DNA from: Segatella copri DSM 18205
GTDB taxonomy: Bacteria > Bacteroidota > Bacteroidia > Bacteroidales > Bacteroidaceae
Direction of reading: 5' to 3'
Assembly: GCF_025151535.1 (NCBI RefSeq)
Contig: NZ_CP102288.1
Location: forward strand, 997,501-1,061,500
Length of the DNA: 64,000 nt
Shown: one piece after another, positions 50,455 to 58,720 of the stretch
Numbering within the stretch: the first letter of the stretch is position 1
Layout: every line of letters starts with the position of its first letter
Position numbers and translations under genes: made by a program
Notes under the pieces: model-generated
The model's input: only the letters and a program-made list of their open reading frames with translations
The model's database searches: none
Told to the model about the DNA's origin: nothing

Positions 50455-53343
50455 TTAGTTGATAATGTATTTCAAGATGCCGATAACGGCAATATTTGCT
50501 TCATTATCTTCTGGAACTTCTATGGTCTTGAAGCCATCCTTGTTGAGGGGTTGGAGTTCTATCTTAGAATGAACTTCTATCCCGTCCTCGTTTGCAGTTT
50601 TCTCGCTATGAAACTTTTTGATGGTGTATTTTCCGCCATATTCCTCGTAATATTCATTTACTTGCGAGAGTACGATTTCTCCTTCCCTCGAACCTCCATG
50701 GTAACGCTCAAACACGCACAAGTCTCCATCCTTAATTTTCGGCAGCATAGAGTTGCCCTTGGCGTGAACCACGAACATTTCCCTGTTCGGAGTGAAAGGC
50801 AATGAAGATACATCCACCCATCCTTCCGCCTCCGGCTCCTCATATTCTTCGAAGTAACCACAGGCAGCCTGAATGGAATACAGAGGGAGAAAACGGGTGA
50901 AGCGGTCGGAAGGAGAGATGCTATGAAGAATTTCTGCATTCAAGCTACCCCCATCCATAAGCACATCAAACATATCCTGCATCATTTTCCATCCATCTGT
51001 ACTACCAGGCTGATAGGCATATTCCTCATTATCATTATAATACCATGTGCCATTAGCAGCTATTACAATACCGCCAACGTATTTTATTCTGCCTTCAGCC
51101 AACCTGTTCAACATGGAAAGTCGCTTCTGCAAAGCCTCAGCCTTGTTTTTCGTGTCTTTAGATGCAGCCGTCTGACCTCCTTTGGTGTCAAAGATACCGA
51201 TAGTACCATCCTTCTTTTTGAAAATCCAGTCGGGATAGAAAAGTGCTTCTTCGTTGCGTTCTTCGCTGAAATAACGAATGGCAAGCCAATCCTTACCGCT
51301 ATCTCCATTCTTAAACCACCATTCTATACCATCCTGACCCTCAAGAAACTTGTAAAAGCTCTCTTCCGTTTTTCTGCCAGTATAGTTTTGGCCCAAGAAG
51401 AAAGGATGCAACAGGCATTTCTGCTCCGTCAACTCATCATGTTCTTCTGTATAAGAATACATCTTCTTCAAGACAAAAGGAACACTCTGTCGCTTTCGGT
51501 TTTCCTCTCTGCGCTTACGTAGTTGTTCTTCGAGCAAAGGATGGTATGCCTTAAGCGTTTCCGTGATAAGGCGTCTGAATATACTTGAAGCAGAACCGTT
51601 TAATGCATCATGCAAGAAAATACGATACCATTTGTCTTCGTCTTCATTCTTCAGAGCATAATACTTGAACCACAAGCGTATGGCACTTTTCAAAGTTGGA
51701 ACAGAACGCACGATGTTTCCCACCTTGCAATCATTATCTGATTGCGAACGCAGGATTTCCACCAAAGTGAAAGTAAAGAGTTTCTGCACATCACTCCTAC
51801 TCCACTCGCGCTCTACCCCTTTAGCTTCCTTGAGGTTGATTCCAATATTTTCGTAATCATAGAATTGAGCATCTGAAACTATCTCATGCGCTAAATTTCC
51901 CTTCAAGTAGAGTCCTTTAGTTTCTAGTTTCCTTTTTACAACATCATCAAACACATCCTCATCAGTAATGCCGAAATAGCGATTGAATGTATCAAACAGA
52001 CATTGTTGGAATTCACCCGATTTACCCAAATCTCCATAATCTACACGCGACAGCATTTCTGTCATCAGATTCGGGTCGATGATGTAGTCTTCCCCCTTTT
52101 TGTTGTAAGAGATAAGCGTTTTTGGCTTGTTGCCCATTCCACCATAATCAGCCTCTGTTACAGCTTTGCGTGAGAAGTTGGTATAAAGATAACCATTACG
52201 GAAAACCTTAGACACTTCTTCGTGCATGATTGGAACACGGAGAATTCTACCGATGGTCTGAGTACTGAAAATTTCAGATTTAATATCACGAAACATGACC
52301 AGAACCTGAGCACGGGGACAATCCCAACCTGTACCGGCTGCAGTTTTAAACAGAAGGTATTCGTATTCGCTATCATTCCGTTCCAGCCCCTCAGGCTTAG
52401 CCTTACCAGTAAACCAAGATGCAATTCTGTTTGCCTTTACCCCCTGCGAGATAAGATATTCTTTCGTAATCTCTTCCTTGGTAGGCTGCCCCTGTTCTAT
52501 CAAGGTTTCATCATCATTTGGCAACTGGATAATAACTAGCGGATTGACGTTTTTGCCGAAGGCCTCAATCTCCGCTTTAAGTTCCCTACGCTTTTCGATA
52601 GCAAGTTTCAGCAGGACATGATCTTCATCTTCGCCTTGATATTTATCCAAATCCTCTTTCGTCTGGGTAACGATGCTCTCCTTAATCAGCCCTTGTGCTA
52701 CCACATCTTCATGCTTTATTACCACATTCGAGTCATAATCTGCAGCTTTTACCATCACTTCAGGAGGCGGAGTAGCAGAGACATGAATGCAGATTTTCGG
52801 GTCGAGTTTGCTAATCACGTCACGATTAGCAGCTTCGGTTACATTCAGATGGCACTCGTCGATTATAAATACTATTTCCACGCCGTTGGCATGGGTATTC
52901 TCTACAAAATCCTCGAAGTATACTCTACTCTCATGTCGCTCATCTGGATTTTCCGGTCGTCTGTATATACGGTTTCCGGCTTTCTCGCTCACCAGTTTTT
53001 GCCAGTTGATGAAAAGCACATCGTTTTTCTGCAGAGCCCCAAGACTAAAATCTTCTATCGTCAACAATCGCCCATGCTTACTCGTAGGGAAGTAGACATC
53101 AAACTTATGCTTGCTCTGCATGGCGAGGTCGTCGGAGAATGTAATCCATACATAAGCCACCTCTCTATCCCAATCTGGCTGTTCTGCCATCTCGCAAATC
53201 ATCTTCTGAGTCATATAAGTCTTACCGCTTCCTGTAGGAGCTTTCAGTACAACAGGAATCTGGCGATCTCCATGTCCCCATAATCGCTTTATATTAGCCA
53301 CCAGTTTATCAACGGCTTCTATCTGAAAAGGTATCTGTTCCAT
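50455..53343 (-). CDS. res: Type III restriction enzyme Res subunit with C-terminal LexA/S24-like domain
   Basis: 962 aa. The N-terminal superfamily 2 helicase/translocase has Walker A APTGSGKT at 35-42, the DECH box in VFIIDECHLNV and motif III SATPPPE. A PD-(D/E)XK nuclease lies at ~715-760 (FYPDWIF, IGIFDTKGG). From about residue 840 the protein continues into a LexA-fold segment: MFVVHAKGNSMLPKIKDGDL from 856, with a Ser in GNSM at 865 and Lys909/910 in YTIKKF at a distance fitting the Ser-Lys dyad. The tail is in frame with no internal start or stop. Works with Mod, whose gene ends 6 nt upstream. Confidence 0.92.
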   Translation of the reverse strand: MEQIPFQIEAVDKLVANIKRLWGHGDRQIPVVLKAPTGSGKTYMTQKMICEMAEQPDWDREVAYVWITFSDDLAMQSKHKFDVYFPTSKHGRLLTIEDFSLGALQKNDVLFINWQKLVSEKAGNRIYRRPENPDERHESRVYFEDFVENTHANGVEIVFIIDECHLNVTEAANRDVISKLDPKICIHVSATPPPEVMVKAADYDSNVVIKHEDVVAQGLIKESIVTQTKEDLDKYQGEDEDHVLLKLAIEKRRELKAEIEAFGKNVNPLVIIQLPNDDETLIEQGQPTKEEITKEYLISQGVKANRIASWFTGKAKPEGLERNDSEYEYLLFKTAAGTGWDCPRAQVLVMFRDIKSEIFSTQTIGRILRVPIMHEEVSKVFRNGYLYTNFSRKAVTEADYGGMGNKPKTLISYNKKGEDYIIDPNLMTEMLSRVDYGDLGKSGEFQQCLFDTFNRYFGITDEDVFDDVVKRKLETKGLYLKGNLAHEIVSDAQFYDYENIGINLKEAKGVEREWSRSDVQKLFTFTLVEILRSQSDNDCKVGNIVRSVPTLKSAIRLWFKYYALKNEDEDKWYRIFLHDALNGSASSIFRRLITETLKAYHPLLEEQLRKRREENRKRQSVPFVLKKMYSYTEEHDELTEQKCLLHPFFLGQNYTGRKTEESFYKFLEGQDGIEWWFKNGDSGKDWLAIRYFSEERNEEALFYPDWIFKKKDGTIGIFDTKGGQTAASKDTKNKAEALQKRLSMLNRLAEGRIKYVGGIVIAANGTWYYNDNEEYAYQPGSTDGWKMMQDMFDVLMDGGSLNAEILHSISPSDRFTRFLPLYSIQAACGYFEEYEEPEAEGWVDVSSLPFTPNREMFVVHAKGNSMLPKIKDGDLCVFERYHGGSREGEIVLSQVNEYYEEYGGKYTIKKFHSEKTANEDGIEVHSKIELQPLNKDGFKTIEVPEDNEANIAVIGILKYIIN

Positions 53344-53349
53344 ACTTTC

Positions 53350-55401
53350 TTAAGCATTTAAAGATTTGTAAATATCGAGGATAGGCTGAGGAATGCTCTT
53401 CAGATTTACCCCAGAAAGATATTCGAAATAGGAATCGAAAGAACCGACGTCGCCCCAACTGAAAATATATACATTCTTCACGCCCTGAAGCTGCTCTACT
53501 TCATGAACAAATTCGTTGAAATATTTCGGGCGATAATCTTCTTTGAAATAGATTGCCGTCCATACATCATGATTTTTGTCCTTGAATATCTGATAGCTAT
53601 CAGTTTTCTTCATTTCGTAAAGCGTATTCTCAGCCAAGGCCAGCAGGCATCCAGCCTTTTGGGCAAGGATTGTCTTGTCATGGTCTGTAGCCTGATTGGC
53701 CGTACTTGTTCCTACGAAAGAAGTGCGATAATACTTGAGAGAATTGCCGAGAGGCGGACAAGTTTTCTTTTTCGAGATTTCTCCTTGCAGCATAAGCACC
53801 CCATCTTTAACATGCACATCAAACGAATGATACAACTTTTCATTTTCCTGCTTTATTTCGTTTATCCTTGCAAGATAATCAGGAACTTTCTTTAATGATG
53901 TAGGAGTCAGTTCTTCCTCAAATAATACTTTCGAAATCTTTTTGTCAGTCACATATCCGCCAATAGCATTTTCGATACGTTTTCTTGTTATCTGTGTAAT
54001 AGTTTCGAATCCAGCATTAAAAACGCCCTTACAATTGTTCTTGGCTAACTTCTTGCCTTTTTTGATTTCATAAGTCTTTTCTGGCGCTTGAACTAAGATT
54101 ACCTGGCCTGTATAGCCTCCATCCAAAAATGCATGCCCTGTAGACCCACTACCGGCAAAAAAATCTAGAACAACAAGATTTTTATTATTACCTTTAGCTA
54201 TTTTCAACAAATACTGTATAAATGCAATCGGCTTCTTTCCGCCATCAAAAGGAACGCCACCTTCTGTTCCAACCAGATTGAACTCTTGTTCAAAATCCAA
54301 GAAATTAGGATATGGAATTTCTTTTGTGTCATTTCTCTGTAAAGGTGCTCCCTGGAAGTAAAATCCGTTTGCGTGAGAACTATCGCTTCTAGAGAGGAAA
54401 TATCTACCATCCCTGCCATCATCCCCCATATTAGGGACCTTATAAATTACCCCAAAATCATTATTTCTTTCTTCGAGGTAGCTCATGTGAAATCTTCCGG
54501 AACTATTACCCGTCTTTATGGAACCACGAATATTTATTTTCTTAAGATGTTCAAAACTTGGTTCATATTCTACAATCCGATATTCTCCAGGATGAAAGAC
54601 TTTTACTTTCTTACCTCCCATCATAATTATTTCCGGATTATCTATCAACTCCTCAATTTCATAAATATAATCTTTAGGATCAGAATTATCAACTATACGT
54701 TTACTTATGTTAAACTTGTCTGACTTCCTATACATCAAAAGCAATTCTGTCGTTTCGTGCATAGGTTTATCACCCTTGAGAATTCTATTCTCATGACGCA
54801 CTTTTATTGTGATAGTGGTAATATAATTAGAATAACCAAAAACACTATCACACAGCAACTTTAAATTAGCATATTCTTCTTCATTAATGCTGATATAGAT
54901 AACTCCATCTTCTTTCAACAAAGAAGATGCGAGTTTCATTCGTTTGTCCATAAACGACAACCAAGAACTATGACGTAACGGATGATTCTTTGGCAACTGG
55001 GTACCATCAGGATATTTATCTAGGAATCTCTTATCCTTATACGTAAACCCATCACTACCCGTATTATAAGGAGGATCAATATAAATTACATCCACCTTAC
55101 CTTGATGCGTATAATTAAGGCAAGTAAGAGCATGATAATTATCACCTTCTATGAGTATATGAGTAGGTTTTCCATCATCTGTCGTGATGGAAAGATCGGG
55201 TACTTCCTCAAGAATCGGAATAGCATTTTCTCCTCCAGCTTCAAAAGCTTCAGGCACATCTATCCAATGAAGTCCAAAACGGTTATCTTGCTTCAACTGA
55301 GCATTAAGATAAGCCACTTCACTCTCCAAATCTTTTATTTTTCGATGTAGTTCATCAATATTGTCTGCCATATTCTGATAGTTATTAATAGCTGCATCCA
55401 A
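53350..55401 (-). CDS. mod: Type III DNA methyltransferase Mod subunit
   Basis: 683 aa from the ATG at 55401; Met11 (55371) is an alternative. Beta-class adenine-N6 methyltransferase order: the catalytic IDPPYNTG at 109-115 precedes the SAM motif VVLDFFAGSGSTGHAF at ~395. The N-terminal ~35 residues are a coiled coil (IDELHRKIKDLESEVAYLNAQL). The region between, with little known similarity, should be the target-recognition domain. It gives sequence specificity to the type III complex and protects host DNA. Followed by res in one operon; no simple-sequence repeat tract (phase-variation type) is visible inside the frame. Confidence 0.94.
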   Translation of the reverse strand: MDAAINNYQNMADNIDELHRKIKDLESEVAYLNAQLKQDNRFGLHWIDVPEAFEAGGENAIPILEEVPDLSITTDDGKPTHILIEGDNYHALTCLNYTHQGKVDVIYIDPPYNTGSDGFTYKDKRFLDKYPDGTQLPKNHPLRHSSWLSFMDKRMKLASSLLKEDGVIYISINEEEYANLKLLCDSVFGYSNYITTITIKVRHENRILKGDKPMHETTELLLMYRKSDKFNISKRIVDNSDPKDYIYEIEELIDNPEIIMMGGKKVKVFHPGEYRIVEYEPSFEHLKKINIRGSIKTGNSSGRFHMSYLEERNNDFGVIYKVPNMGDDGRDGRYFLSRSDSSHANGFYFQGAPLQRNDTKEIPYPNFLDFEQEFNLVGTEGGVPFDGGKKPIAFIQYLLKIAKGNNKNLVVLDFFAGSGSTGHAFLDGGYTGQVILVQAPEKTYEIKKGKKLAKNNCKGVFNAGFETITQITRKRIENAIGGYVTDKKISKVLFEEELTPTSLKKVPDYLARINEIKQENEKLYHSFDVHVKDGVLMLQGEISKKKTCPPLGNSLKYYRTSFVGTSTANQATDHDKTILAQKAGCLLALAENTLYEMKKTDSYQIFKDKNHDVWTAIYFKEDYRPKYFNEFVHEVEQLQGVKNVYIFSWGDVGSFDSYFEYLSGVNLKSIPQPILDIYKSLNA

Positions 55402-55436
55402 CTATCATCAGGCTACACGCAAAGAGACACAAAAGA

Positions 55437-55709
55437 AGGGTGTGAACGATTCTTAAGGTCTTCCGTGGCAAGCCTAGGAAATGTCTGAACCACCGTCAAA
55501 TATAAGAATGCTCACACCCTATATCGGGCATGAACATTGACTCTACATATTTGACGAGAGGCTCACCTATGCTTACCACAGATGAAGCCAACCATTATTG
55601 GTGCGGTCGTATATTCAGAAAGAAAGTTTCCTAGGCTTTTTCTGGAAGACCACAATAATAGTCAATGCTTTGTTTTTACTAAAATGTCTGGAAGCGGCTC
55701 CTGCCGAAT
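55437..55709 (-). ncRNA. Structured leader or independent RNA upstream of mod
   Basis: This 270-nt stretch lies between a consensus promoter (55717-55747) and mod and has no coding frame. Long-range pairings: GGTCTTCC at 55457 with GGAAGACC at 55644-55651; AAGCCTAGGAAA (55470-55481) with TTTCCTAGGCTT (55627-55638); CGTCAAATAT (55494-55503) with ATATTTGACG (55547-55556); and an overlapping alternative AGGGTGTGAAC..ATTCTT (55437-55454) with AAGAATGCTCACACCCT (55504-55520). CATTGACT (55534) can also pair with AGTCAATG (55660). The set suggests a closed RNA fold or a switching leader. Confidence 0.6.
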
Positions 55710-55716
55710 CCATTTG

Positions 55717-55747
55717 CAAAGGTACGAAGAAACTGGCAAAAAACAAA
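55717..55747 (-). promoter_or_regulatory. Promoter for the mod leader
   Basis: Minus strand TTTG (55744-55747), 19 nt, TACCTTTG (55717-55724). Start expected near 55710, giving a leader of ~310-340 nt before mod. Confidence 0.8.
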
Positions 55748-55923
55748 AAGAAATGGGATTTATTTTCATTTTTATTGCAGATAAGCAAGATTAAAAGAAG
55801 CTCTTTAGCTATACATAAATTTAATTTTACCATAGAATTGGCTTTTTAAAGCAGGAAAAATAACGAAAAACACAGCTTTTAATATTAAATTACGTGAATT
55901 TATCACGAAACGCGAGATTTTGC

Positions 55924-55954
55924 TTTGCGTTTCTGTTTTTTTATCGTAAATTTG
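55924..55954 (+). promoter_or_regulatory. Promoter leading to the short frame and HIRAN gene
   Basis: TTTG 55924-55927, 19 nt, TAAATTTG 55947-55954. A full match to the consensus. 55755-55923 is AT-rich without genes. Confidence 0.75.
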
Positions 55955-55979
55955 CATCAAAATAAAAAAAGAACAGCTA

Positions 55980-56078
55980 TGAATCAAGTATTTCAAGTAC
56001 AAAAATTTCTTCAGCATCAGGGAAAGGCAAACGCTAAGTTCCTTACTACTAATGATGACAAGATGAGAAGCCAATAGT
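55980..56078 (+). CDS. Possible 32-aa peptide or leader ORF
   Basis: ATG at 55980 to TAG at 56076-56078, starting MNQVFQVQKFLQHQGKANAK and ending DDKMRSQ. It begins 25 nt after a perfect promoter and ends about 105 nt before the HIRAN gene. Composition is normal for a coding region, but it is short and I know no homologue. It could be a leader peptide, a free small protein, or the start of a lost gene. Confidence 0.35.
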
Positions 56079-56184
56079 GGATTTGCCTCTCCTTGGAAGT
56101 TTTTTATCTGGATAAGGAGGATTAGACCGAGTTGTATGGAGAATATTAAAACATAATATAGAAAACTTAATAATATAGATAAAA

Positions 56185-57654
56185 ATGAATTTCGAGATTA
56201 CTGCAATCAGATACCAAATGCCTGGAAAGAATTTCGAGGAGAAGACCCAAAATGCCCAAAAATTTGTAGCACAACTGCCTATTCCATCAATGGTCTACTT
56301 GAAAAGAGAACCTGACAACGTTTATAGTTCAAACGCTATTGCCGTGTACTATCAGAACTACAATAAGATTGGCTATATATCAGAAAACTACACCAAAGAA
56401 ATACAACGTGTATTTCCCCAAGAGCAGTCTTCTACAACAATAGTAAAGGCCAAGGTTATTGGCAAGGTTGGCTACATCACTTTAACAGCAGATGTTGACA
56501 TTCCAAAGGAATGCCTGTTGCCCCCCGAACCATACAAAAGAAAAATTGATCCATCCCCATTTGATATTTCTATGCCATTCATGGAGGAAGAAAATAAGAT
56601 TGAGTTAGTAACAAGTTTACTGCTACCAAGAGATTTCAAGGATGAGGATGCAGAAGAACTCATTAGGCTAAGTGAGCACTACTGCGCCCAAATTCCCCTA
56701 ACACTTTGCGATGTTGATTGCAAAAATACAAGTCGAATTCTCAATAAGTTGAAAGATTTCACAAATAATCACTCAGCAATATCAAGTTCAACTAAAAAGA
56801 AATTAGAAAATCTCTGCCATAAAATCCAGAATCTTGTGGCAAATATACATAGAGAAGAGGATAGAAACAAGATTTACGAGACACATCTGGTTAGAATGAA
56901 AAAGTTTTTCTCCAATGAAAAGGATGGATTTTTTAAAAGATACGACGACAACTATTTAAAAGTTCCATTGGGGCTGGCTAAAACGGAAGTAATAGAATCT
57001 GAAATCAACAGGCTTACAGCTTGGCTAGACAAAGTACCAAGAGGAATTTTTCATTCCCACAACTTGAAAAAGAAAGATATCGTACCTCAAATGCGTTATC
57101 TGCACCTTTCAAGAAGAGAAATGTATGATATCATGGGTACCGAACTTGTGGTTTTAAGACTCAAAGAGCAACTCTATCAAAACGAGTTGATAAAGAATCT
57201 GGAATCCTATACAAAACAGCAAAATGCAGTTCCTGATGAAGTATGCATCCCAGATGACTGTAGAGATGCCATCAATAAAGTAATGAAACCTACTTTTACT
57301 TTGCCAAATAAAGTTGTAAAGATTTCCAGAAATCAAATTGAAAAAGCAGCTTATGTGATTGACTTGACAGCCAATGTACAGGTGGCTATGCTAATGGCTA
57401 TTTCCATAGACGTAGAAGCAATTCGCTCTGGAACGAAGTCTATTGATTTTATCCGTGCTTTGATTGGAATTGGGGTACTTAAGTATAGCGATGATAAGGC
57501 TATAAAAAATATGTCAGATGGAATGAATAAGAAACTGAAAACATTGAAAAGAAATAAAGAACATGTTTCTTCAAATCATCCAGACTACCTTCTTTGGAAG
57601 GATAAAGATAAAGAAATCGGGAAAGAAATCTACAAAGCTATGACAACGGAATAA
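56185..57654 (+). CDS. HIRAN-domain protein of unknown function
   Basis: 489 aa, cytosolic. Residues 1-105 are a HIRAN domain: FEITAIRYQMPGKNFEE, LKREPDNVYSSNAIAVYYQN, KIGYISENYTKEIQRVF, VKAKVIGKVGYITLTADVDIP. HIRAN domains bind single-stranded DNA ends or damaged forks in eukaryotic helicases and occur in bacterial restriction or mobile loci. The other ~380 residues are helical and rich in Lys, Asn and Glu (ISSSTKKKLENLCHKIQNL; RSGTKSIDFIRALIGIGVL). I see no helicase, nuclease or ATPase motif there. It lies next to the type III system, divergent from mod, and has lower GC than its core neighbours. Confidence 0.8.
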   Translation: MNFEITAIRYQMPGKNFEEKTQNAQKFVAQLPIPSMVYLKREPDNVYSSNAIAVYYQNYNKIGYISENYTKEIQRVFPQEQSSTTIVKAKVIGKVGYITLTADVDIPKECLLPPEPYKRKIDPSPFDISMPFMEEENKIELVTSLLLPRDFKDEDAEELIRLSEHYCAQIPLTLCDVDCKNTSRILNKLKDFTNNHSAISSSTKKKLENLCHKIQNLVANIHREEDRNKIYETHLVRMKKFFSNEKDGFFKRYDDNYLKVPLGLAKTEVIESEINRLTAWLDKVPRGIFHSHNLKKKDIVPQMRYLHLSRREMYDIMGTELVVLRLKEQLYQNELIKNLESYTKQQNAVPDEVCIPDDCRDAINKVMKPTFTLPNKVVKISRNQIEKAAYVIDLTANVQVAMLMAISIDVEAIRSGTKSIDFIRALIGIGVLKYSDDKAIKNMSDGMNKKLKTLKRNKEHVSSNHPDYLLWKDKDKEIGKEIYKAMTTE

Positions 57655-57695
57655 CTATCATCTGTTGTTTTCTGAAAACAAAAAATACGCTATTG

Positions 57696-57742
57696 AAAGC
57701 GGCAACGATTATCCGACAAAAGGATGGTGGTTGCCGCTTTTT
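57696..57742 (+). terminator. Terminator of the HIRAN gene
   Basis: AAAGCGGCAAC (57696-57706) pairs with GTTGCCGCTTT (57730-57740), followed by a T-rich stretch. Confidence 0.85.
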
Positions 57743-57752
57743 GTGTTTTTTG

Positions 57753-57811
57753 CATTCCGATTGATTCCTTGATTTTATTCCGATTGATTCCTAATGATTC
57801 CTACCGATTCC
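57753..57811. repeat. 10-bp phased GATTCC words upstream of the cassette promoter
   Basis: CATTCC 57753, GATTCC 57763, TATTCC 57776, GATTCC 57786, 57796 and 57806: two groups, each with exact 10-bp steps, in the context CCGATTGATTCCTAAT. The array ends ~37 bp before the -33 box of the promoter at 57848-57881. Confidence 0.85.
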
Positions 57812-57847
57812 TAACACCATGGATTTCAAGGATTTAAACCGATTATT

Positions 57848-57881
57848 TTTGCACTCGCACGGATTTTTCGCCTTATCTTTG
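57848..57881 (+). promoter_or_regulatory. Promoter of the replication-like cassette
   Basis: TTTG 57848-57851, 22 nt, TATCTTTG 57874-57881. The ~140-nt leader to 58026 contains the dyad GTCATCT/AGATGAC (57888-57908 region) and a GGTAC/GTACC pair, so it may be structured. Confidence 0.65.
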
Positions 57882-58025
57882 CACCCGTCATCTGATAACA
57901 AGATGACTACCCATCAGGCGAGTTGCAAATCACAAAATGGGGAATGATGGTACTAGAAAAGATGATGGGGAAACCTCTTCGAACGTCATCGTACCAGAGA
58001 GGCTTATTTAATACTCAAACAAAAA

Positions 58026-58421
58026 ATGATTATAGTATTAAATGGCAATATGAACGAAAGTTCAGGTAAGGCAGGAAAGGGATTCTACCCAAACACAGAA
58101 TTGGGTATCGACCTCAAGTTGATGACTAAGGAGCCAGGGCGCATGGCCGTTGGCGAGTATCTGGATGGAGCCATTACGCACGACGAAGAAGACCACTTCA
58201 CCTTCGTACAGAATGACCAGGAGAAGAAACTGCAGAAGGTGGTGCAGAGAAATCCGCACGTGTATGAAGGAAAGTACATCAACGTGAACCGGAAGAAAGA
58301 CGGTACGCTCTACCCTACCTTCAACCGCCCGCAGTTCTCAGAGCGGTTCACCTTCCAGGACTTCTGCCAGGGTGCCGCCAACGAGCTGCGAATCATTAGC
58401 GGCAAGAGTGATGACAGATAA
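58026..58421 (+). CDS. Small protein of unknown function in the cassette
   Basis: 131 aa, cytosolic, without signal or membrane part. Notable stretches: NGNMNESSGKAGKGFYPNTELGIDLKLM, YLDGAITHDEEDHFTFVQN, VYEGKYINVNRKKDGTLYPTF and FTFQDFCQGAANELR. I have the impression of similar ~130-aa proteins leading such DUF3987/primase clusters in Bacteroidales, but cannot name a family. First gene after the phased GATTCC promoter; the next gene is separated by the GTTCC palindrome. Confidence 0.65.
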   Translation: MIIVLNGNMNESSGKAGKGFYPNTELGIDLKLMTKEPGRMAVGEYLDGAITHDEEDHFTFVQNDQEKKLQKVVQRNPHVYEGKYINVNRKKDGTLYPTFNRPQFSERFTFQDFCQGAANELRIISGKSDDR

Positions 58422-58501
58422 ACGGAGTTGAGGCTTTCTAGAGGAAATGGGGACTTCGGGGGTGCCGGTAACAGGCTCAAAACAGAAGTGATTTTCGGGC
58501 A

Positions 58502-58667
58502 AGCGTTCCAGTTGTTCCAGTTGTTCCAATTGTTCCAAATAGGTTTTCATAGGACAATATCCCTTTATAGAGACTCTATAACTACTTAATATATAGATAG
58601 TTATATATATAAGAAAGTGGAATGGAACGCTCAAAAAATTAATTGGAACAACTGGAACTGGAACGCT
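58502..58667. repeat. Inverted arrays of GTTCC words around an AT-rich core (origin- or operator-like)
   Basis: Left array: AGCGTTCC, then GTTCC at 58505, 58514, 58523 and 58532, exact 9-bp steps in the context GTTCCAGTT. Right array 58641-58667 is the inverted set (AATTGGAACAACTGGAACTG, then GAACGCT) with one unit less, preceded by a GGAATGGAACGCTC at 58618. The core 58563-58612 holds TATAGAGACTCTATA and TATAACTA..TAGTTATA dyads. Same layout as 19338-19499 with a different word. No frame of note crosses it. Confidence 0.9.
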
Positions 58668-58720
58668 CCATCCAACTCCACTTCTCTCTAAAAAGCTCAT
58701 AATCAATAAATTAAGAAGAA

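Noticed and set aside
53350..55401. Phase-variable mod gene
   Set aside because: No simple-sequence tract long enough for slippage was found in the frame or just upstream; inversion upstream remains only a possibility noted under findings.
55457..55651. tmRNA, RNase P RNA or SRP RNA in the mod leader
   Set aside because: The length and closing stem were suggestive, but the tRNA-like ends of tmRNA, the conserved core blocks of RNase P RNA and the SRP tetraloop region are absent.
58502..58667. Possible CRISPR array
   Set aside because: Units are 9 bp with no spacers of constant length, orientation inverts in the middle, and no cas genes are present.
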